A program made the position numbers and the translations under genes. A stretch of 64,000 bases of DNA from Linepithema humile. Lineage: Eukaryota; Arthropoda; Insecta; Hymenoptera; Formicidae. This document shows positions 1-14,400 of this stretch, piece after piece; the stretch's first letter is position 1, and the number at the start of each line of letters is the position of its first letter. Below the pieces are notes generated by a model, which searched no databases, had not been told where the DNA came from, and was given only the letters and a program-made list of their open reading frames with translations. Location of the stretch: NCBI RefSeq assembly GCF_040581485.1, contig NC_090133.1, forward strand, positions 20,212,001 through 20,276,000, written 5' to 3'.

Positions 1-3000
1 GCAAAGTACCGACGCAGGGGAGTCGCGCTGAGCCAGCTTTTCCCTACGCCATGTTTCGCACACTGCACTCCTCTCCGCGCAGTTCTGTGTGAAACGAGCC
101 GCACGGCTGTGTGCAGGAGAGAGCGAAAGGAGAGAGAAGCTACGGGTGCGGCGAGAGCTCGCAGGGGATAGGAAGACTTGCCTCGAAAGCAAGTTTTTGT
201 CTTCTCATGTAAATTGCGACGTAGTCAGGGCGATTGAAGGCTTAAGCACATATTTTTATATTCCCTTCCTGAAACAATCTTTCTACGCGCTGCATTCTCC
301 CCCGCCCCTCTGTTCTTTTTTTTTTTTAAACGTCCGTTCATCTCCGAGAGAAGCCATCGCGGCGTGATGTCATGCTGCAGAGCTCAACACCATTCACCGA
401 ATAATACACAGTACGATCATAAAATGATTATTAAAATAAAGCTCGCAGGAGTGCGGCAAAGTCGGGTCAAACTGAAACTACAAACTGGACTCTGCTAAAG
501 CCACTATCATTGTTATTGCGCTAAAGTGAGAAACTGTACTTTCGGGAACTTTAAAATACATCGTACTTGAAAGCGATGCAGCGAACAAAGCCACATATGC
601 GCATAGTATCAGAATTTCATTATCAAAATGATTCGATTTCACTATTAAGGACTGCGACATCGTTTGTATCGAGTACAATTGTTAGCAAAGTGCGAATTTA
701 TGATACTCGTTATTCTCCAAGATATATCGCAATCAGAGTATCTACTTGAAACGTTCGTTGGATTGCAGAGAATCCTCTTGCGATACGGCAGTAACTACCC
801 GCTTGAAATTCTCAACGAGTAACCTGCAATCTCCTCAATCATTAGACACCTTCGATCGACAGCGTTCGATTGCACAACTGAAAAGAATTTACCGCGGAGC
901 AACGATAGCGATAAGTTCATCTATCAAATTTTCGCTCGGAAGAACACGGTAGCGATTTCATTAAAGAGTCCATCATTAATAAGAAACGGCGCACGTTGCC
1001 GTATGCAGCGTAACAATTCGCAGTTTATCGTCGCTGGTATAAAAGTAGAAAACAAAAATCTAACTGTTCCTGCCGCGCCGAAACGCGAAATAAAAGCATC
1101 AATATCGGGCGCTGTGAAAAAAGATACCCCGACAGCCCCCTAAAAGTGCTCGATTTTTTACAGTCCCGCGATGCAACGCCGGGGAATGCATTTCGATATG
1201 GAGATATGATCTTCGTACACGACGGACGTATGAAAGATTAATGGCAGGTCGGCGTGCGCAGTTTTCGGTTGAACCGACCCCCCCTCGTTGATGGGATTAA
1301 AAAATTCAACAAACTCGCGCGCGGTCACACGAGGTATTGTCCTCGGGATAATGTTGCTGCAGAGAAGCACGCGCCTTGCACTGGAATAATAATTTCACCG
1401 ATGATGATGTTATTTAACGGAACGACTAAGGCCGCCGCGTGTGCGCCACGTCTAGAAATGCCGAGCAATTTCATATTTCCGCGGCTTTGCGGCCGCCGCG
1501 ATTTCACAGCGCGCAAAAAGCGAGTTCGCTCTTTCGTACAATTAATCGCTATGCGTCGGCGGTAACCTAACTAGCGAGTGGTCGATACAAGATTGCGTAC
1601 CAAAAAAAAAAAAAATCATACCGTGAGAATTCCATACATCGCGTTACATGACCACTCTGGTTATTTCTTTCCGAATAAATGTCTGTACACTTTTGCAGTA
1701 TTATTTATTGCCTGACGAACCAATGGAAAAAACACTGCCAGAGCAAAATTTATATTATCTAGTGTAAATTTATCTACGTTTCGCATGTAATTCCCTCTCG
1801 GTTCTTTCAATACAAGTCTGCACGCGAAATGCGTACTAGAAATAACTCGGCAAGAGTGTAACTTCCAGAATCTTGCATTTTAACATCGTCTCGTATTCGT
1901 CTCGCGAGGGAAACGAGATTTCAGGGAAAACAACTCGAACAATACATCAGCGGACGTACACGGGAAGAAGTGACGGTGACACCACGACTATTCCCGAGCA
2001 ACTCAAACTACCGCGTCGTAACCGCATTCCAACACCTCGTCGCCATTGCCACGCAATTAAAGTAAGCGTTACACCCGAGCGAGACGCCACTTTGTGTATC
2101 CGTGTGTACGTTTCTCACGCCGCGCTTCTCCGCGCGTTCGTGGCTTTACGGCTCTCTAATAGGAAAAACAGTAAAACGTTAAAATCGAAGCGAGTAAGTC
2201 ACGTGCCATTTTGCAAACAAAATATGCTTTACGTGGTATGACGTATTTACTTGTAGGAGAAGAATGAAATTGTCGCGAATGTGTAATTTATTTACGGCGA
2301 ATTTGTATTGCACCCCCGCGCACGCGACTAAATCCTATTTCGCCGTACATAGATCCGTGGCACTCGAGAACGGGTTGGATTTCCCTACTGCAGCGGCGGA
2401 TTCACCAATACCGTGGATTTACCCAAGCGTAAACAATCGATAGCTCGGTAGAATCGTTTTAAATTCTGTTTGTTAAATGAAAGAGACGATTTGATCACGC
2501 ATCATTTCACTTATAATTAGAGAAAAAGTTAAGACCGTATGTATTTAAAAAATTTCATTTTTTTATTCCTATGTAAATTTAAAATATAAGAGTTAGCCAT
2601 AAAATGAAACGTTTGAATATAGATTTTATATATCTTTCAGTGACATAAATGAGAATTATATAGACTCAAAGCTGTTTATATTCTTCAGAAGAAAATCAGA
2701 ATCTATTGGGAAATCCGCCGGTGAATTTCTGCAAGGATATTCCTCGGAGTCGCTCGTATTTCACATTTGGGCCAACGAGTGCTAGGCCACGTTTTCGGTT
2801 AGCAATATTCCGTACGTGTATCCACGCCAGTCTAAGTAAGCCTTCCGGGTCCCGAAGGAAACGTTTACGACCAAGTTAGCTCCTAATCCTGGCTATAGTT
2901 ATAGTCATTAAGCTACGCTTAAACCAACGTTATTGCTTGCATTAGTTTCCGACCGAGCTTTCGCGTAACGCTCAATTTCGGCACGGCGATATCGCAGTTT

Positions 3001-3603
3001 ATTTCACGACCATATTGCGTAAAACCTAAAAAAAAAAAAAAAATGACAAAGCCTATTCTCAAAGCGTAATCAAAGCGATGCTGCAATCGATCGGCTCTGA
3101 AACCAATTGAAGCGCCGGTTCAAATAAGCACTGGTCATTTGATCGAAGCAATTAAACGCGCAAGTGCATATGATAACATCGTGCTAACGCGTAAGAGCTA
3201 CAAAGCAATCGTCCAAGTTTCGCTACTTCTCGCTCCAATCGCTACGCTTCCCTCGGACGCTAACCGAGGGGTGTGTACGTATATCGCGGGGTGAGATCTA
3301 CCAAAGGCAACGGCTGCAATCCTTCCGTGCAATAATCAAAGGAAGACACATCCTGCGTGCATACGCTTGTCGACACAAAGACAATCAATAATCACGAGGT
3401 AAATTGAATTTCGCGAAGCGTCGCTGTCTCTCTACCGAGATACGAAACCACTCTCGCTGTACTTCGTTTACTAACATCGGCTGATTGATTTGACATTTCG
3501 ATAACTAATGGAAAGCGACGGGTTGAAAAGTCAGCTTAACAACTATTATATAACGTCCTCGCGCACCAGTTTCGAACATGATGATCGCATAATTCGCTCG
3601 ATT

Positions 3604-3617
3604 CCTCCTCTCCTCTC

Positions 3618-3675
<58 letters not shown>
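3604..3675. repeat. (TC)n microsatellite
   Basis: About 70 bp of pyrimidine dinucleotide repeat, beginning as TCCTC pentamer-like units and becoming a pure CT run with one interruption (CTTTCT). It explains the Ser/Leu and Arg/Glu low-complexity frames on the two strands. Confidence 0.97.
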
Positions 3676-3677
<2 letters not shown>

Positions 3678-5068
3678 GTCCCTCTGCTACCTCGCGCACG
3701 GGAGAGCGTAATTCATTTTGAATTTACAGATTACGAGGTTGGCTGAATCGCGGGGATTTATGGCATTTGATGGATGCCTATTTGCGTCCACGCGCGCGCA
3801 GGAAGCGAGTAATCAGTTCGGCTTCGGTGATGCATTCGTCGCATGAAACATGCACAGAAAATCGGCCTGTTATTCGATGCATGCGGTGCGGCGCGAGATT
3901 TTCAGCCGGCTCGAATCTGCTCCTTGCGGTGGTGCCGATCGAGAGATCGATAGTTTGAAAGAGGAGAGTGCATTTAGAAGCGCACTACATCGTTCGTTAT
4001 TCCCTGATCATATATCCCGCGCTGCTCGCGCATATCAGCGAGCTGATATATAATCCGCCGCTCATCGGCGGCAATGGCCGACCGCCGACAGAGAAAAATC
4101 CACTTATAGCCGGCCATCGGTCCGTCGTTTCAAAATTAACTCTAATCTAGGATCAGACCGCTTATAAAGTGCGGCGGAGATTTATGGAAAAAAAAAAAAA
4201 AAATGGAATCGACCGACGGACGGATGTGCTCTAATTGCGCCCGAGGACGAACAGACTTTCTCGCCGGATAATTGTACATTATTCTACATTGAGGCTTTTT
4301 TGCCCGGCGAGAATTTGTTATACGGCGAAATAGGCTAAGAGTGCACCGACGGCAGTAACATAACTTTTTCGCGATGAAAAAACTTTTAAGACCGGTTAAT
4401 GCTTAAGAAAGTAAAGCCGCGAGTTTTAGCTACGATCTTGACTGCTTGTTGATTATTTTTGCGGATATTATATCCTGAAAGTTTCTTTTTTTTATTTCTA
4501 ATGCAAAATCTCCACTGAAAAATACTTTAAATTTATTTATTCCCTAAATATTTTATCATCTTTCTCCCATATATACATTTGCCATCGTGAATATTCATAT
4601 ATAAATAAAATATTAACAAATAAAGTAAATAAAAATTTTATTTGCTTTTCTGTTAACAAAATTATCAAATAAAAATTGCGTAAAATCGCAGCACGCAAAG
4701 GAATATCCTTTGCTGAATGATCTGACTAAAGCAAAGGGAAGAAAGAGAGAGCTTCGGTGTATGTAAAATTTGTTGGATGATATTGTCACTGAAATAATAC
4801 GCACAAACGCGTAGCACACAAACTGGCAGTTTTCGTTCCGGCGTTTGTGGCTTTTGTTACTTTGTTGCCAGCGGTTTATATTTTCACCGATACGTTCGCT
4901 ATTTATCTGATAAACGCGTGTAGGTAAATCGAATTTTACGAACGTGCTTTTGAGGTCAGAAATAACGGATATAAAAGCAAAGAATCATAGGGTAAGCAGG
5001 GTATTATCCACGAACGTAATGTCGATCAGGTAATATAAATCTCGATTACACGCCGCGGAATATCAAAG

Positions 5069-5071
<3 letters not shown>

Positions 5072-5108
<37 letters not shown>
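5072..5108. repeat. (AG)n microsatellite
   Basis: A run of about 18 AG dinucleotides followed by degenerate GA-rich sequence (GCGAGAAAGAAAGAG). Confidence 0.97.
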
Positions 5109-5112
<4 letters not shown>

Positions 5113-6020
5113 AAGAAAGAGAACACATACGCGAAGCCGTACAAAATAATGCGAGAACGTAGCGCACATAAATTATGACGTAAACTGTGAATACTCAATA
5201 TCACTCTCGTTTTACCCGGGCTCCGCTGCAGAGTATACCATTATCGTAATCGAGATGGCGCGATAAAGTGCAAATTGGCCCCGATCATAATCTCCTCGCC
5301 ATATCAGATTGATCGCACGCCAGTATCGCGCGATTCGTACGTATGTATAAGAGGCATCGGTTTTTTTTTTTGTTATTTAGATCCTTCGGTTACCTACAGA
5401 ATGAATTCATTTCATTCTTCCAACTATCATACATGTGTAAAATATCACTGTTACCCCGCGATCCTCAAAGCAATACTGGTGTAACCGGTCCCGCGATCAT
5501 GCCAGCAGCACTTCCGATTGTTGTTGAGAGTTAGTTGAACAATGTTGAGGTAATGTCCTGGACGAGCAAAAGCCCGTCCATTCAAAGCAGTCCAGTAATA
5601 TCAAACTATCGTTAACCGTTATCCGGCAAAGTGCCATCAATTTCTCATGTAGCTACCGCAGCGAAAGTTTTCGTAGCCTACGCAAGAGTCAAAATTTCAC
5701 AACAAAAACGACGACTCGGCTAAATTTTTGCAATTAAATTTGTGAGATATTGTAAAATTTACGACGCACGTCGCTAAAAGGCACCGTATCCGTCGCAAAC
5801 CATGATTTTGTTATGTGGAAAAGAAGAAGATATTCTTAGAGCGTCGCGAGCATCTAGACCGACACGGTAAACGAATAGCGTCTGCCTCATTATGATCATT
5901 ATTTCTTACTGGTGCCTCCTCTTTGAAGAAAATCCTACGTTTCATATATCCTTTCTCTTTTTATGACGGTAAGGCATTATGCGACAGTGTAACACGAAAC
6001 TGGCTATCACGTACATACTA

Positions 6021-6037
6021 CCCCCCCCCCCCCCCCC
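6021..6037. repeat. poly-C tract
   Basis: Seventeen consecutive C residues, an uncommon homopolymer in an AT-leaning genome. A second C-rich patch lies near 6,830-6,846. Confidence 0.95.
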
Positions 6038-9000
6038 TCCACCCGTATGTATGCGCCATATGTAGCTGTCTATGTTTCACTGAAACCGCTATCAGGAAAC
6101 TCTCGAGATTTTTTGTGCAAGGCGCGTGTCTGTCTAACAACTGCAAAACATATTATGAAGACAAGATAGCGGTAAATAATATTGGAAAAATAATTCCATA
6201 TATGTACATGAAAACAGATTTGATCTAAGATTATCTTCAACATATTGATAACATTTACATCGCGACTATGTTTTAACTTGATAAACAATAATTAAAATAA
6301 ACAAAGAAGAAATATGTCGAAATAATATACAATTGATTTTTGCTGTTTAAATGTCAAATATTTTGCACCATAACAAGTAATTTTGTCTTGCAATCTAGAT
6401 TCGACACTGCGAACAATCGGGAATGAAAGCGCGAATAAGAAGTACGGGACTAACCACGTATGCAACAACTCCGCATATGTCGCGAATATTTCGTCTCCAA
6501 AACGCATGAAGAAACCAAGCGAGCTTGGTACACCGGCAGACATTCGATCGCCGCCGCTTCCCCATTGAGGGCGGGTGTTCCGCGGAAGGATACGATAGAG
6601 AAAAAGCGGGAGGGCTAGCGGAGATGAAGGGGTCGAAGAAGGTGGAAGCGAGGGGAAGGGCGGACGGCGAAGGAAGGAAGAAGGAGCAAAAGGAGCGCGG
6701 AAGTGGAGGAACCAGAGGCATCATCCGACCCTCGGCTCCCCAGGCGCACCTCTTGCCGCCCCTTTTCTCTTACCTCTTGCACACTCTTCCTTGCACTACT
6801 CTACTAGACCACTCAAGGTACTCTCCGTACCCCCCCCCTCCCCCCCGCTCTTTGCTCCTCTCGTTCCTTCAACCTTGTTTCTCGCACTCTGTCACTCTTA
6901 CTTCGCGCCGTGCCTCGCGCGCGACTTCATGCGTTCCGCCAAATGGAGTTACTTTGCGCCTATAATGGTATGTGTGTGCACGCAGTGATAAAACTATTGT
7001 TAACCCTTCGTTCAAACTAATTTCGTTGTTCGACATATTTTACAAAGATTCGCGAAAGCACAGTTCGCTAGTTGCAATTATTTGAAACAAAAAAGTACAA
7101 GAGATTTATAAACATTTTTAGTATGACACAGAATTACTGCCGAGAGTGACCCCATACGTACCTCCGACTGTACGCGTGCTCAGCAATTCAGCCCTTTTCA
7201 TTAAAAACGTTAATGACAATTACCGTCGTCATTACGGCCGGCCAACAACCACAATTGCACAAGATCTCGCGGAGAAACGGGTAAATTTAGGCGTAATTAA
7301 ATGCACGCGTCGCCTTTGATATTATTAAAGTTACAACGCAGAAGTGTATTTAATTAACTTCCGATATTGGCGCCGGTACGATCGCATCGGACGGACGGAC
7401 GGATCAATTTACGTCGAATTTATTGTGCGCCGTTGTTACCCGCTGTATTTATAATTCAACGGTACATCGGGTTAATATTAAATATCGAATTAGTGTGTTC
7501 AATCAACCGCGAGCGCGGAACGCTTTGTCGGAAATTTATAGAAATTACCACTATTTTTGAGTTTTAATAAAGGTCGCCGGGACGAACGGAATTTTATTCG
7601 TTCGCGTTCGTTAATACGGTCAATTTATCTGAAATTTATTTACACATCATTGCGTAGTGACTAAATATCGAAAGTAAGTGCATTGCATTATCGTCAAATA
7701 TCGCCAGCCAATTTATTAAACAAAGAGCCAATTTATTAAACGGTGATGTATCCTGTTAAAAATTATATGAACTTTCGCGCGGACTCCGCATTGGCGTAAT
7801 TAAGAATTCTTAATATAACGAAATAATAATGATTCAACTAAAATGAAGCTAATTTCCCAGCCCAACTTTAATTTCGCCAGGCATTATTACTATTCTGTGC
7901 TCGGAGTAATTTTGACCGAACGTGTAGTTACATTATAATTCATTATAATGTTCATATTTTACTTTAAAAATGAATATAATACTAAATGTAATTGTAAGTA
8001 CATACAACTTTATTTTATTAAAAATATATATGTAACATAAAAGTTAAAAAATAATAATATTCTGTTCGAGTATCTAAAAAAATATTAATTTTTTAATGTA
8101 GATTATTTTTAATTAAAAGCTTTATATATAAAAATCGCTATGAGCACGCACCAAAATATCGATTTGAAATTCAATTCAAAAATTGCAAAACTAAATAAAT
8201 TTCAGTGAAGACAAATTGACCGTTTTATTGCGTGACTGTAGCAATAATGTATTAAGTATATCCTCGTATCTTTTGTTCCCCGCGTGCAAATAAAACGCAC
8301 AGAATTAGAACAGCACACGCGGTCAATTTCCAAACTTTTTACACACGATATCGGGAATAAAATTGCGTCCATTTGTCGCGCCCTTTTACTACGGAATCAC
8401 GTGCCGTGTGGCCATAATACGAGTGATTGTAGTTTGCCTTTCCATGAATTTGTAAACACGAGTGCGATTTTAATCGATGTCTGGCCAATAAAAATACGAA
8501 ACGAAATGAACGAAAAGACACACATCTAGCTCCACTCATCCACTTATATAGCTCACGCACATTTTGCCTTTAGAAATATGAACGTGCTTACTAGCCTCGT
8601 TTATTACACCTAAAAATAATTACGCTTCTAAACTCATACGGTAATTACTTTATCAAATATCATGTGTGTACCATATATCTTTCCATTGCGATAATTAAAA
8701 CGTGCGCGATAATAAAAACGGCAATAAGTATTCATGGAACGTGAATAATATGTAAATATTTAATTGATTCTTTTTCCAATATAAAATTATTATGCTTTTT
8801 GAGACCGTAATACTATTTTCATAATAAATAGTATATTCAGAGCAAAAGCTTATTTTAAAATATAGAAATATACTAATGGTTATTACGCGTAGTTACACAC
8901 ATACATATATCATACAGATTTTTCAACGGCTCGAACCAGAGTTGCCATTCCGCATTCGCGTCGGAAATTCGGCTAATTCGATGTGCGAACTCACACTGCG

Positions 9001-9249
9001 GAATCGGCTGTACCGCGCGGAATAGTAATATCGGGACGGTCTTAACCCCCGTACAAGTAAGATCTAATGAAGCAATTCAACTGCAACCGCAGCCCACTTC
9101 AAAGTTTTGAGAAACACCGTATTGTACTGCCAGTATATTACAAACTGCAATGGCGGCCATACCGATGCCGCAGCTCGATTATATTTCGTGAACTATTAGA
9201 CTCGGAGCGATCGAACATGCGGTGTGCAATATGGAGTGCCGACATCGCC

Positions 9250-9995
9250 GAAAACATGAACCTCTTGCATTCAAACGTGGCAATTCGCATGATAACGTTG
9301 CGATTATTATAGTTTTAGAAAATATTATTCAACACTTTTATCGCTATAAATACTAGTGGTATTGATACACTAGATTTTTCAAAAGAAAAAAAAAATCACC
9401 ATTTTTCTAGTTTTAATAGATGAGATAAAAATGGAAAAAAAATATTGTTTTGGAGAAAAATATACCTATAAAATAAAAATCTAATTTATAAACCATCACT
9501 GAAAACATGAACCTTTTGCGAGTGTGATAACAGGCAACGAAACCAGATTTTCGCAAAAATTTTTCGATATTTTTATTTATATACGAAATACCAGTAGTAT
9601 TAACACACAATATTTTTTGTTGAAAGAATTCAACGTTTATCTAGCTTAATTGAATAAGATTGAAACTACAAGATTTTATTTCAAAGAAAAATACATCCAT
9701 ATGATAAAAAAACTAATTTATAAACCATGAAAATATGAATCTTTCACACTTGTATGTAAAAATCTATATAATGACATGTCACAAATACCAGATATTTAGA
9801 AAAAATTTTTATTTGTACAGAAAATACCACTAATATTATAAATGCTTTTTGACAAAGAAATTAAAAAATAATTTTTCAATTTTTAATAGAAATTAAATTT
9901 TTTAAATCTTATCTCTCATAAAAAAGTTTATCTCAAATATATGTACACAAATCTAATTTATATGGTCGTCCCCGAAAAGCATGAATCTTTCGTGT
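9250..9995. repeat. diverged tandem array, ~240 bp period
   Basis: A landmark of the form GAAAACATGAAYCTYTT recurs at 9,250, 9,501, 9,729 and 9,974 (spacings 251, 228 and 245 bp). Each is followed at a similar distance by an AT-rich body with shared words such as AATACCASTARTATT and CTAATTTATA. The units are well diverged, so the array is old. No coding capacity is seen. It could be a decayed satellite or an ancient multiplied regulatory block. Confidence 0.6.
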
Positions 9996-10619
9996 TAAAT
10001 AAAATTTTAATATTGTGTGTTCTTTGTATAATATTAAAAAGATATAAAAATTATTTCAAGCGCATTAACGACAACAGTTAAATTATTCGAACATCTGACT
10101 TTTGTTTGAAATAGTCTTTTTATCGGTCGATCTAAACTTTCGATATCTACTTTGACTTTACGTTGAAACGAAGTTTGTCTTTCGACTTTCTAAGTTCAGT
10201 GCTGAACTTTCTTTTCATTACATCTTCCACAATAAATCCATTTTTACATTTATTCAACTGGCAAACGTAACTATTGTTTTCAACACGCAAGAGACTAACG
10301 ATCGATAAAAAGTTCATTAAAAGTTCATATTTCCACCGCAAATTTAACGTTCAATCTGAATATCGAATTCTGTGATTCTTGCTAACACTAAAGAATAACC
10401 ATTCATCATCATTAAGCATTCGTCTCTCTTTAACTCTACTTTAACATTAAGATAATAACAAGATAAACGTGACGATTAAAGCAAATTTCAATTTCTCGAA
10501 GAAACTTGGTGCGTTCTAGTCGGTTATTGCAACAAAGATAATCACGTTTTGCAAAAGATTCAAGTTGTCGTCAAGGCAACACTATCATCACTGTTAGTGG
10601 TATAGGCCGAATTTATCAG

Positions 10620-11130
10620 CGGCGGTGCTCTTTCCGCGACGCAACCACAATGTATTGAGTAACAATTATCAGCCGCAAAAGCGGCACCAGTGTGGCCCGC
10701 TCCGCACGAACCGTGATCGCACAACAGACACGGAATTACTACTCACCCTATCCGCGCCTGGTTACATGCTCCGGCTCCACTCGCCTTGCCGATTAGTCAC
10801 GAGATCTCACGGGGGATGAAGAGCCGCGGTGCGCCGGGTCGGATCGGCGACCGTGCTGTGCCGTGCTGTCGTCCGTGTCGGCCGATCGTGCCACAAAAGT
10901 CCGTTTCATTCACCACACCTGAAACGTGTATCCACCGACGACGTTACATAAAGAGTTAAGTGAGCGCGCAGTATGAGCGCACGCGACGCGCTCGCCGCCG
11001 CTCGCGTGAGTCGTTGATTCGTTATACGAAGAGGTGAGTGAACTTTTTATTAATAAAGCTCGCCGACGACGTCGGGAAGCCCGCGCGAGAACCGAAAAGC
11101 GACGACGACAACAACGACGACGACGACGAC

Positions 11131-11176
<46 letters not shown>

Positions 11177-11495
11177 TTCCAATCGCGGCTCGCCGACTGC
11201 CGACGTCCCTCGACGGCAACGGCGACCGCGGCTGTCGGCGCGACCAACCCTTTGCCGCGCGCTTGCGCGCCACCCCCCCAGATGCGCCGCCACCCTCGAC
11301 GTCGTCCTCCCTCTCGTTCTCGCTCCCTTTCACCCCCTCGCCCGCCAATCACGACTGCTTTTACAATGCCTCGAAAAAGGTAGTGTCCGCAACAAAGAGC
11401 AGAGTGCCTTTTCCGGCGGTGTTTTTTCCTAGAAAAGGATGCGCTCCTGCCAGTACGTGTCAAAGGCGGGAAATTTAAATGATAATGAAAGAGCG
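10620..11495 (+). promoter_or_regulatory. GC/CpG-rich candidate promoter or 5' exon
   Basis: The block is strongly GC- and CG-rich compared with its surroundings. A good splice donor is visible at 11,032 (AAGAG|GTGAGTG) downstream of a CpG-dense stretch, which would fit a noncoding first exon on the plus strand. No TATA box or coding start is convincing. A GAC microsatellite sits just 3' of the donor. A plain CG-rich intron is the alternative. Confidence 0.25.
11101..11175. repeat. (GAC)n trinucleotide microsatellite
   Basis: About 25 GAC/AAC trinucleotides in succession. They create Asp-, Arg/Thr-, Val- and Ser-rich frames on both strands, which are not evidence of genes. Confidence 0.95.
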
Positions 11496-14400
11496 ACATG
11501 ACGACGCGCGTCTGCGTCGCGACGCTGCTTTGCGTCCTACCAACGGATTTTGCATTACTTTATCTTATAAAGAAGCCGGACGAAAGGAAAATTTTTCCGC
11601 GATTCGGATCCTTTGTTAAAAATATTAGCGTCATTAACGATACGGACATCAAAACGACGTACTTTTACCGGATCGAATCCATAATGCTGGAAATCTTTGT
11701 AGAAACGACAAACGTGTGGTCGAATACGACTACGAAAGATAAGTCGAACGAGTAAGTTGAATACCGAAAGTCTTGCTCTTCGTTCTGGAGACATTTTTAA
11801 GAGAAACAATATACCCTTGCCGATACGCGCTACATTCTCACGTTCTGCACGTACGCTTCGTACCAGCAATGACATACATCATTGACACGTGTCACTTCGA
11901 CACATGACGCACTTTAAAGTGACTTTTCAAAAGTCTACCGTTCCGATAAAACGTATTTTAAATTTGGCAACGTATCCGATCAATATTATATAAAGCACAT
12001 GTAAATTTTTAACGATCCAAGTATTTTGTTATTTTTAGGAGACATCGTATTACACAATTTGCCAAAAAAGTCCCGATTAGAAATCGGATTCGTGATGTTA
12101 ATCATTAATTATGTAAATGCGATAGATCCACGTCATACATTGGCACAGTATTATCGCCAATTCTCTAGGTTGACAATAGTAGCGAGTCCGATAGATAATT
12201 AATGACATAGCTGGCATTAATCAATCATGTAAATGCTATTAATATCCAACAATTGTCGACACTATAATCCGCAAAGATGAGATATACTGTTAATTTAGCT
12301 TTTAACGTACTCGCGCGCATTAATACGCATTTCAAATAGCTTCGTAAGATATCTAACACGCACTTCTCGCGTTCGTTAAATATTATTGGTCTCATCGTAC
12401 TTTTTAATAAAAGGATATGATATTGCTCGCCGCGAAGAGACACGTACGCTATATACTCGATGCACATCGATGCGCCCGCGCGCCGATGACCCAAATCGGA
12501 ATTTATTAGAATACGAGGTATAAAGGTTACGCGCGAGAAAAATGAAGGTGCGGTGGAGAATCGTGTCTGGTCATAAGCAGCGATCTGAGATAGTACGTGG
12601 GCGGACGGCAACGTAAGATATATCCACCTCGTACGCGGCGCATACACCGGGTGTATCTGGGGACTTGGGTCTCTTCGGCGTTTCGCCCGGTCTATGGAAC
12701 CGTCGCGCGTGTTTGTACGTTACGTACGTGGCGAGCTATGACGGGAGATAGTGAAATGTAGTGCGCTGCGACTGCGGGCGCGCGCGGCACGGCGGGCCGT
12801 CGAAATTATTCGCGTTCGAGATAACTCGACTTAACGACATCCACGGGCGATACTTCAACGCGCGAAGCACGGAAAATTGCGCCGATAATGTCTGCATACA
12901 CGCGCGTTATTCCCGCGTCGGATTACATCTCGGATAATTGACCTCGACCGACAAAAACTTCCATTTGGATCCGCGATGGTGTTTTCGAAGCAGTCGAGAT
13001 TTTAAATAGCAACGATAAATGCGACTCTGTCGGACGAAATAACGAGATTACTGAAACCCATTTTGTCCCAACAAAATAATACGTCTTCTACAATTCTTTA
13101 AAATGCTAGCCTTAATAACGAATCGACTAATTGTTCTTAATTAAGGCGCAACCTTTCTCTCAAAATTACTCAGCAAGAAATATCGGTGGGATTATATCAC
13201 GTGATAACAGAAAGAGGTATACCAGCGACGCACTGGATATTAGTTATGCTAATTGAACCTACGTGCCGTGGAAGTGTAAGCGACTCGATCGCGTAACATA
13301 CCTACATTTGTAAGCCGGCGTTTAATTCCCCGTATAGATCCCACCGTCGCGATACCGTCGCGTCCCACACTCACTCGGTATAAATTCAAACGCGTCCGGC
13401 GAAATGAGCTTTTTGTTATTTCCTTTCTCTTTCTTTCCTCTTTTTTCCTTTCTCTTTTCTTCTTTTTTTTATTTTATCTTTTATTTTTGTGGAACAGTAA
13501 CGGCGCGGATCAATACGATGACGGGCTGTTTCCGCTTAAGCGGATTTTCACGGCGTTATTTTCGCCGTACTCGCGAGCTGGTTAACTCCGCTCGCTGCCG
13601 GCGCGTCCACGGTCTGCGGGGAGAGCAGAATGCATGTGCTCAAAGCGCGCAGAAACAAGCCTGCAGACAGCCAGGTCTCGTCTCCGCCACCATCGCCACC
13701 ACCCTTTCTCCCTTCCTCCGAACTCACCCCACCGGAGAGCTTGCTCTTTTTCTCTCCCTACTATTCCTTTGTCCCTCTTTCGTGAGCGAGCTGCCAGTGA
13801 GGCAGCGAGATCGGAACTCGTCGCACACGTCCGCGCGCGTAGCTACACGTATGCTCACATAGGAAATGGGAAAACGAAATGAACCGTGAATAATTATGTA
13901 TTACTTTTAATGCTTCACGGTTTACAGGAACGTGACCGCCGATGCCGGAGAAATATTAACGTCAAAGGTACTTCCTTCATTTTCTCCGGATGTAGTATAC
14001 CGCCGCGGTATACGCCGCATCGCCGTCTCGGAGCCAGGGATCAAACGATGCACGAGAGATTCGACGTATAACGACTTCTTTTTTCTCGGCCCCGTGAAGC
14101 GCTTCCTGTGCTTCCGCGCACGTACGCCGCGATATAACGTGGAATATCGAGATAAGAATTCATCCGATCATTATAATTTAGCATAAAATACGCCGGAGGG
14201 ATCGCGCGCGCTCGATCGCCTGGCGTATATAAACGCAAAAATTTATCTTGAAGTAATTTAAGTCGCGCAGCTCGAATCTGCGCTTTAATTAATAATTTAA
14301 AGAGCATTTTAATTTTGTCACAATTTTTAAATTATTATTCTGATATTTGTCACATATCTGCTATTTCGACCGAAAACCCCGACTGTCTCTTGCAGTTATA

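Larger units (their letters stand above)
1..9249. other. noncoding region, no gene seen
   Basis: No open frame in this stretch has recognisable domains, and the longest frames look like chance. The sequence alternates GC-richer blocks (CG dinucleotides frequent) with AT-rich blocks, as expected for insect intergenic or intronic DNA. Microsatellites are listed separately. A homeodomain-site-rich block (many TAATT/ATTA cores) at about 7,200-7,380 could be a cis-regulatory element, but nothing in the sequence proves it. Confidence 0.6.

Noticed and set aside
11022..11499. Overlapping Asp-, Arg-, Ser- and Val-rich frames
   Set aside because: All are produced by the GAC microsatellite read in different frames.
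11498..11755. 85-codon frame followed by a perfect GTAAGT donor, hydrophobic N-terminus
   Set aside because: Attractive as a first coding exon, but no partner acceptor or recognisable protein could be found.
13404..13862. 152-codon frame starting in a pyrimidine tract
   Set aside because: The first third is translated polypyrimidine. The remainder has no domain. At most it marks a splice acceptor at 13,497.
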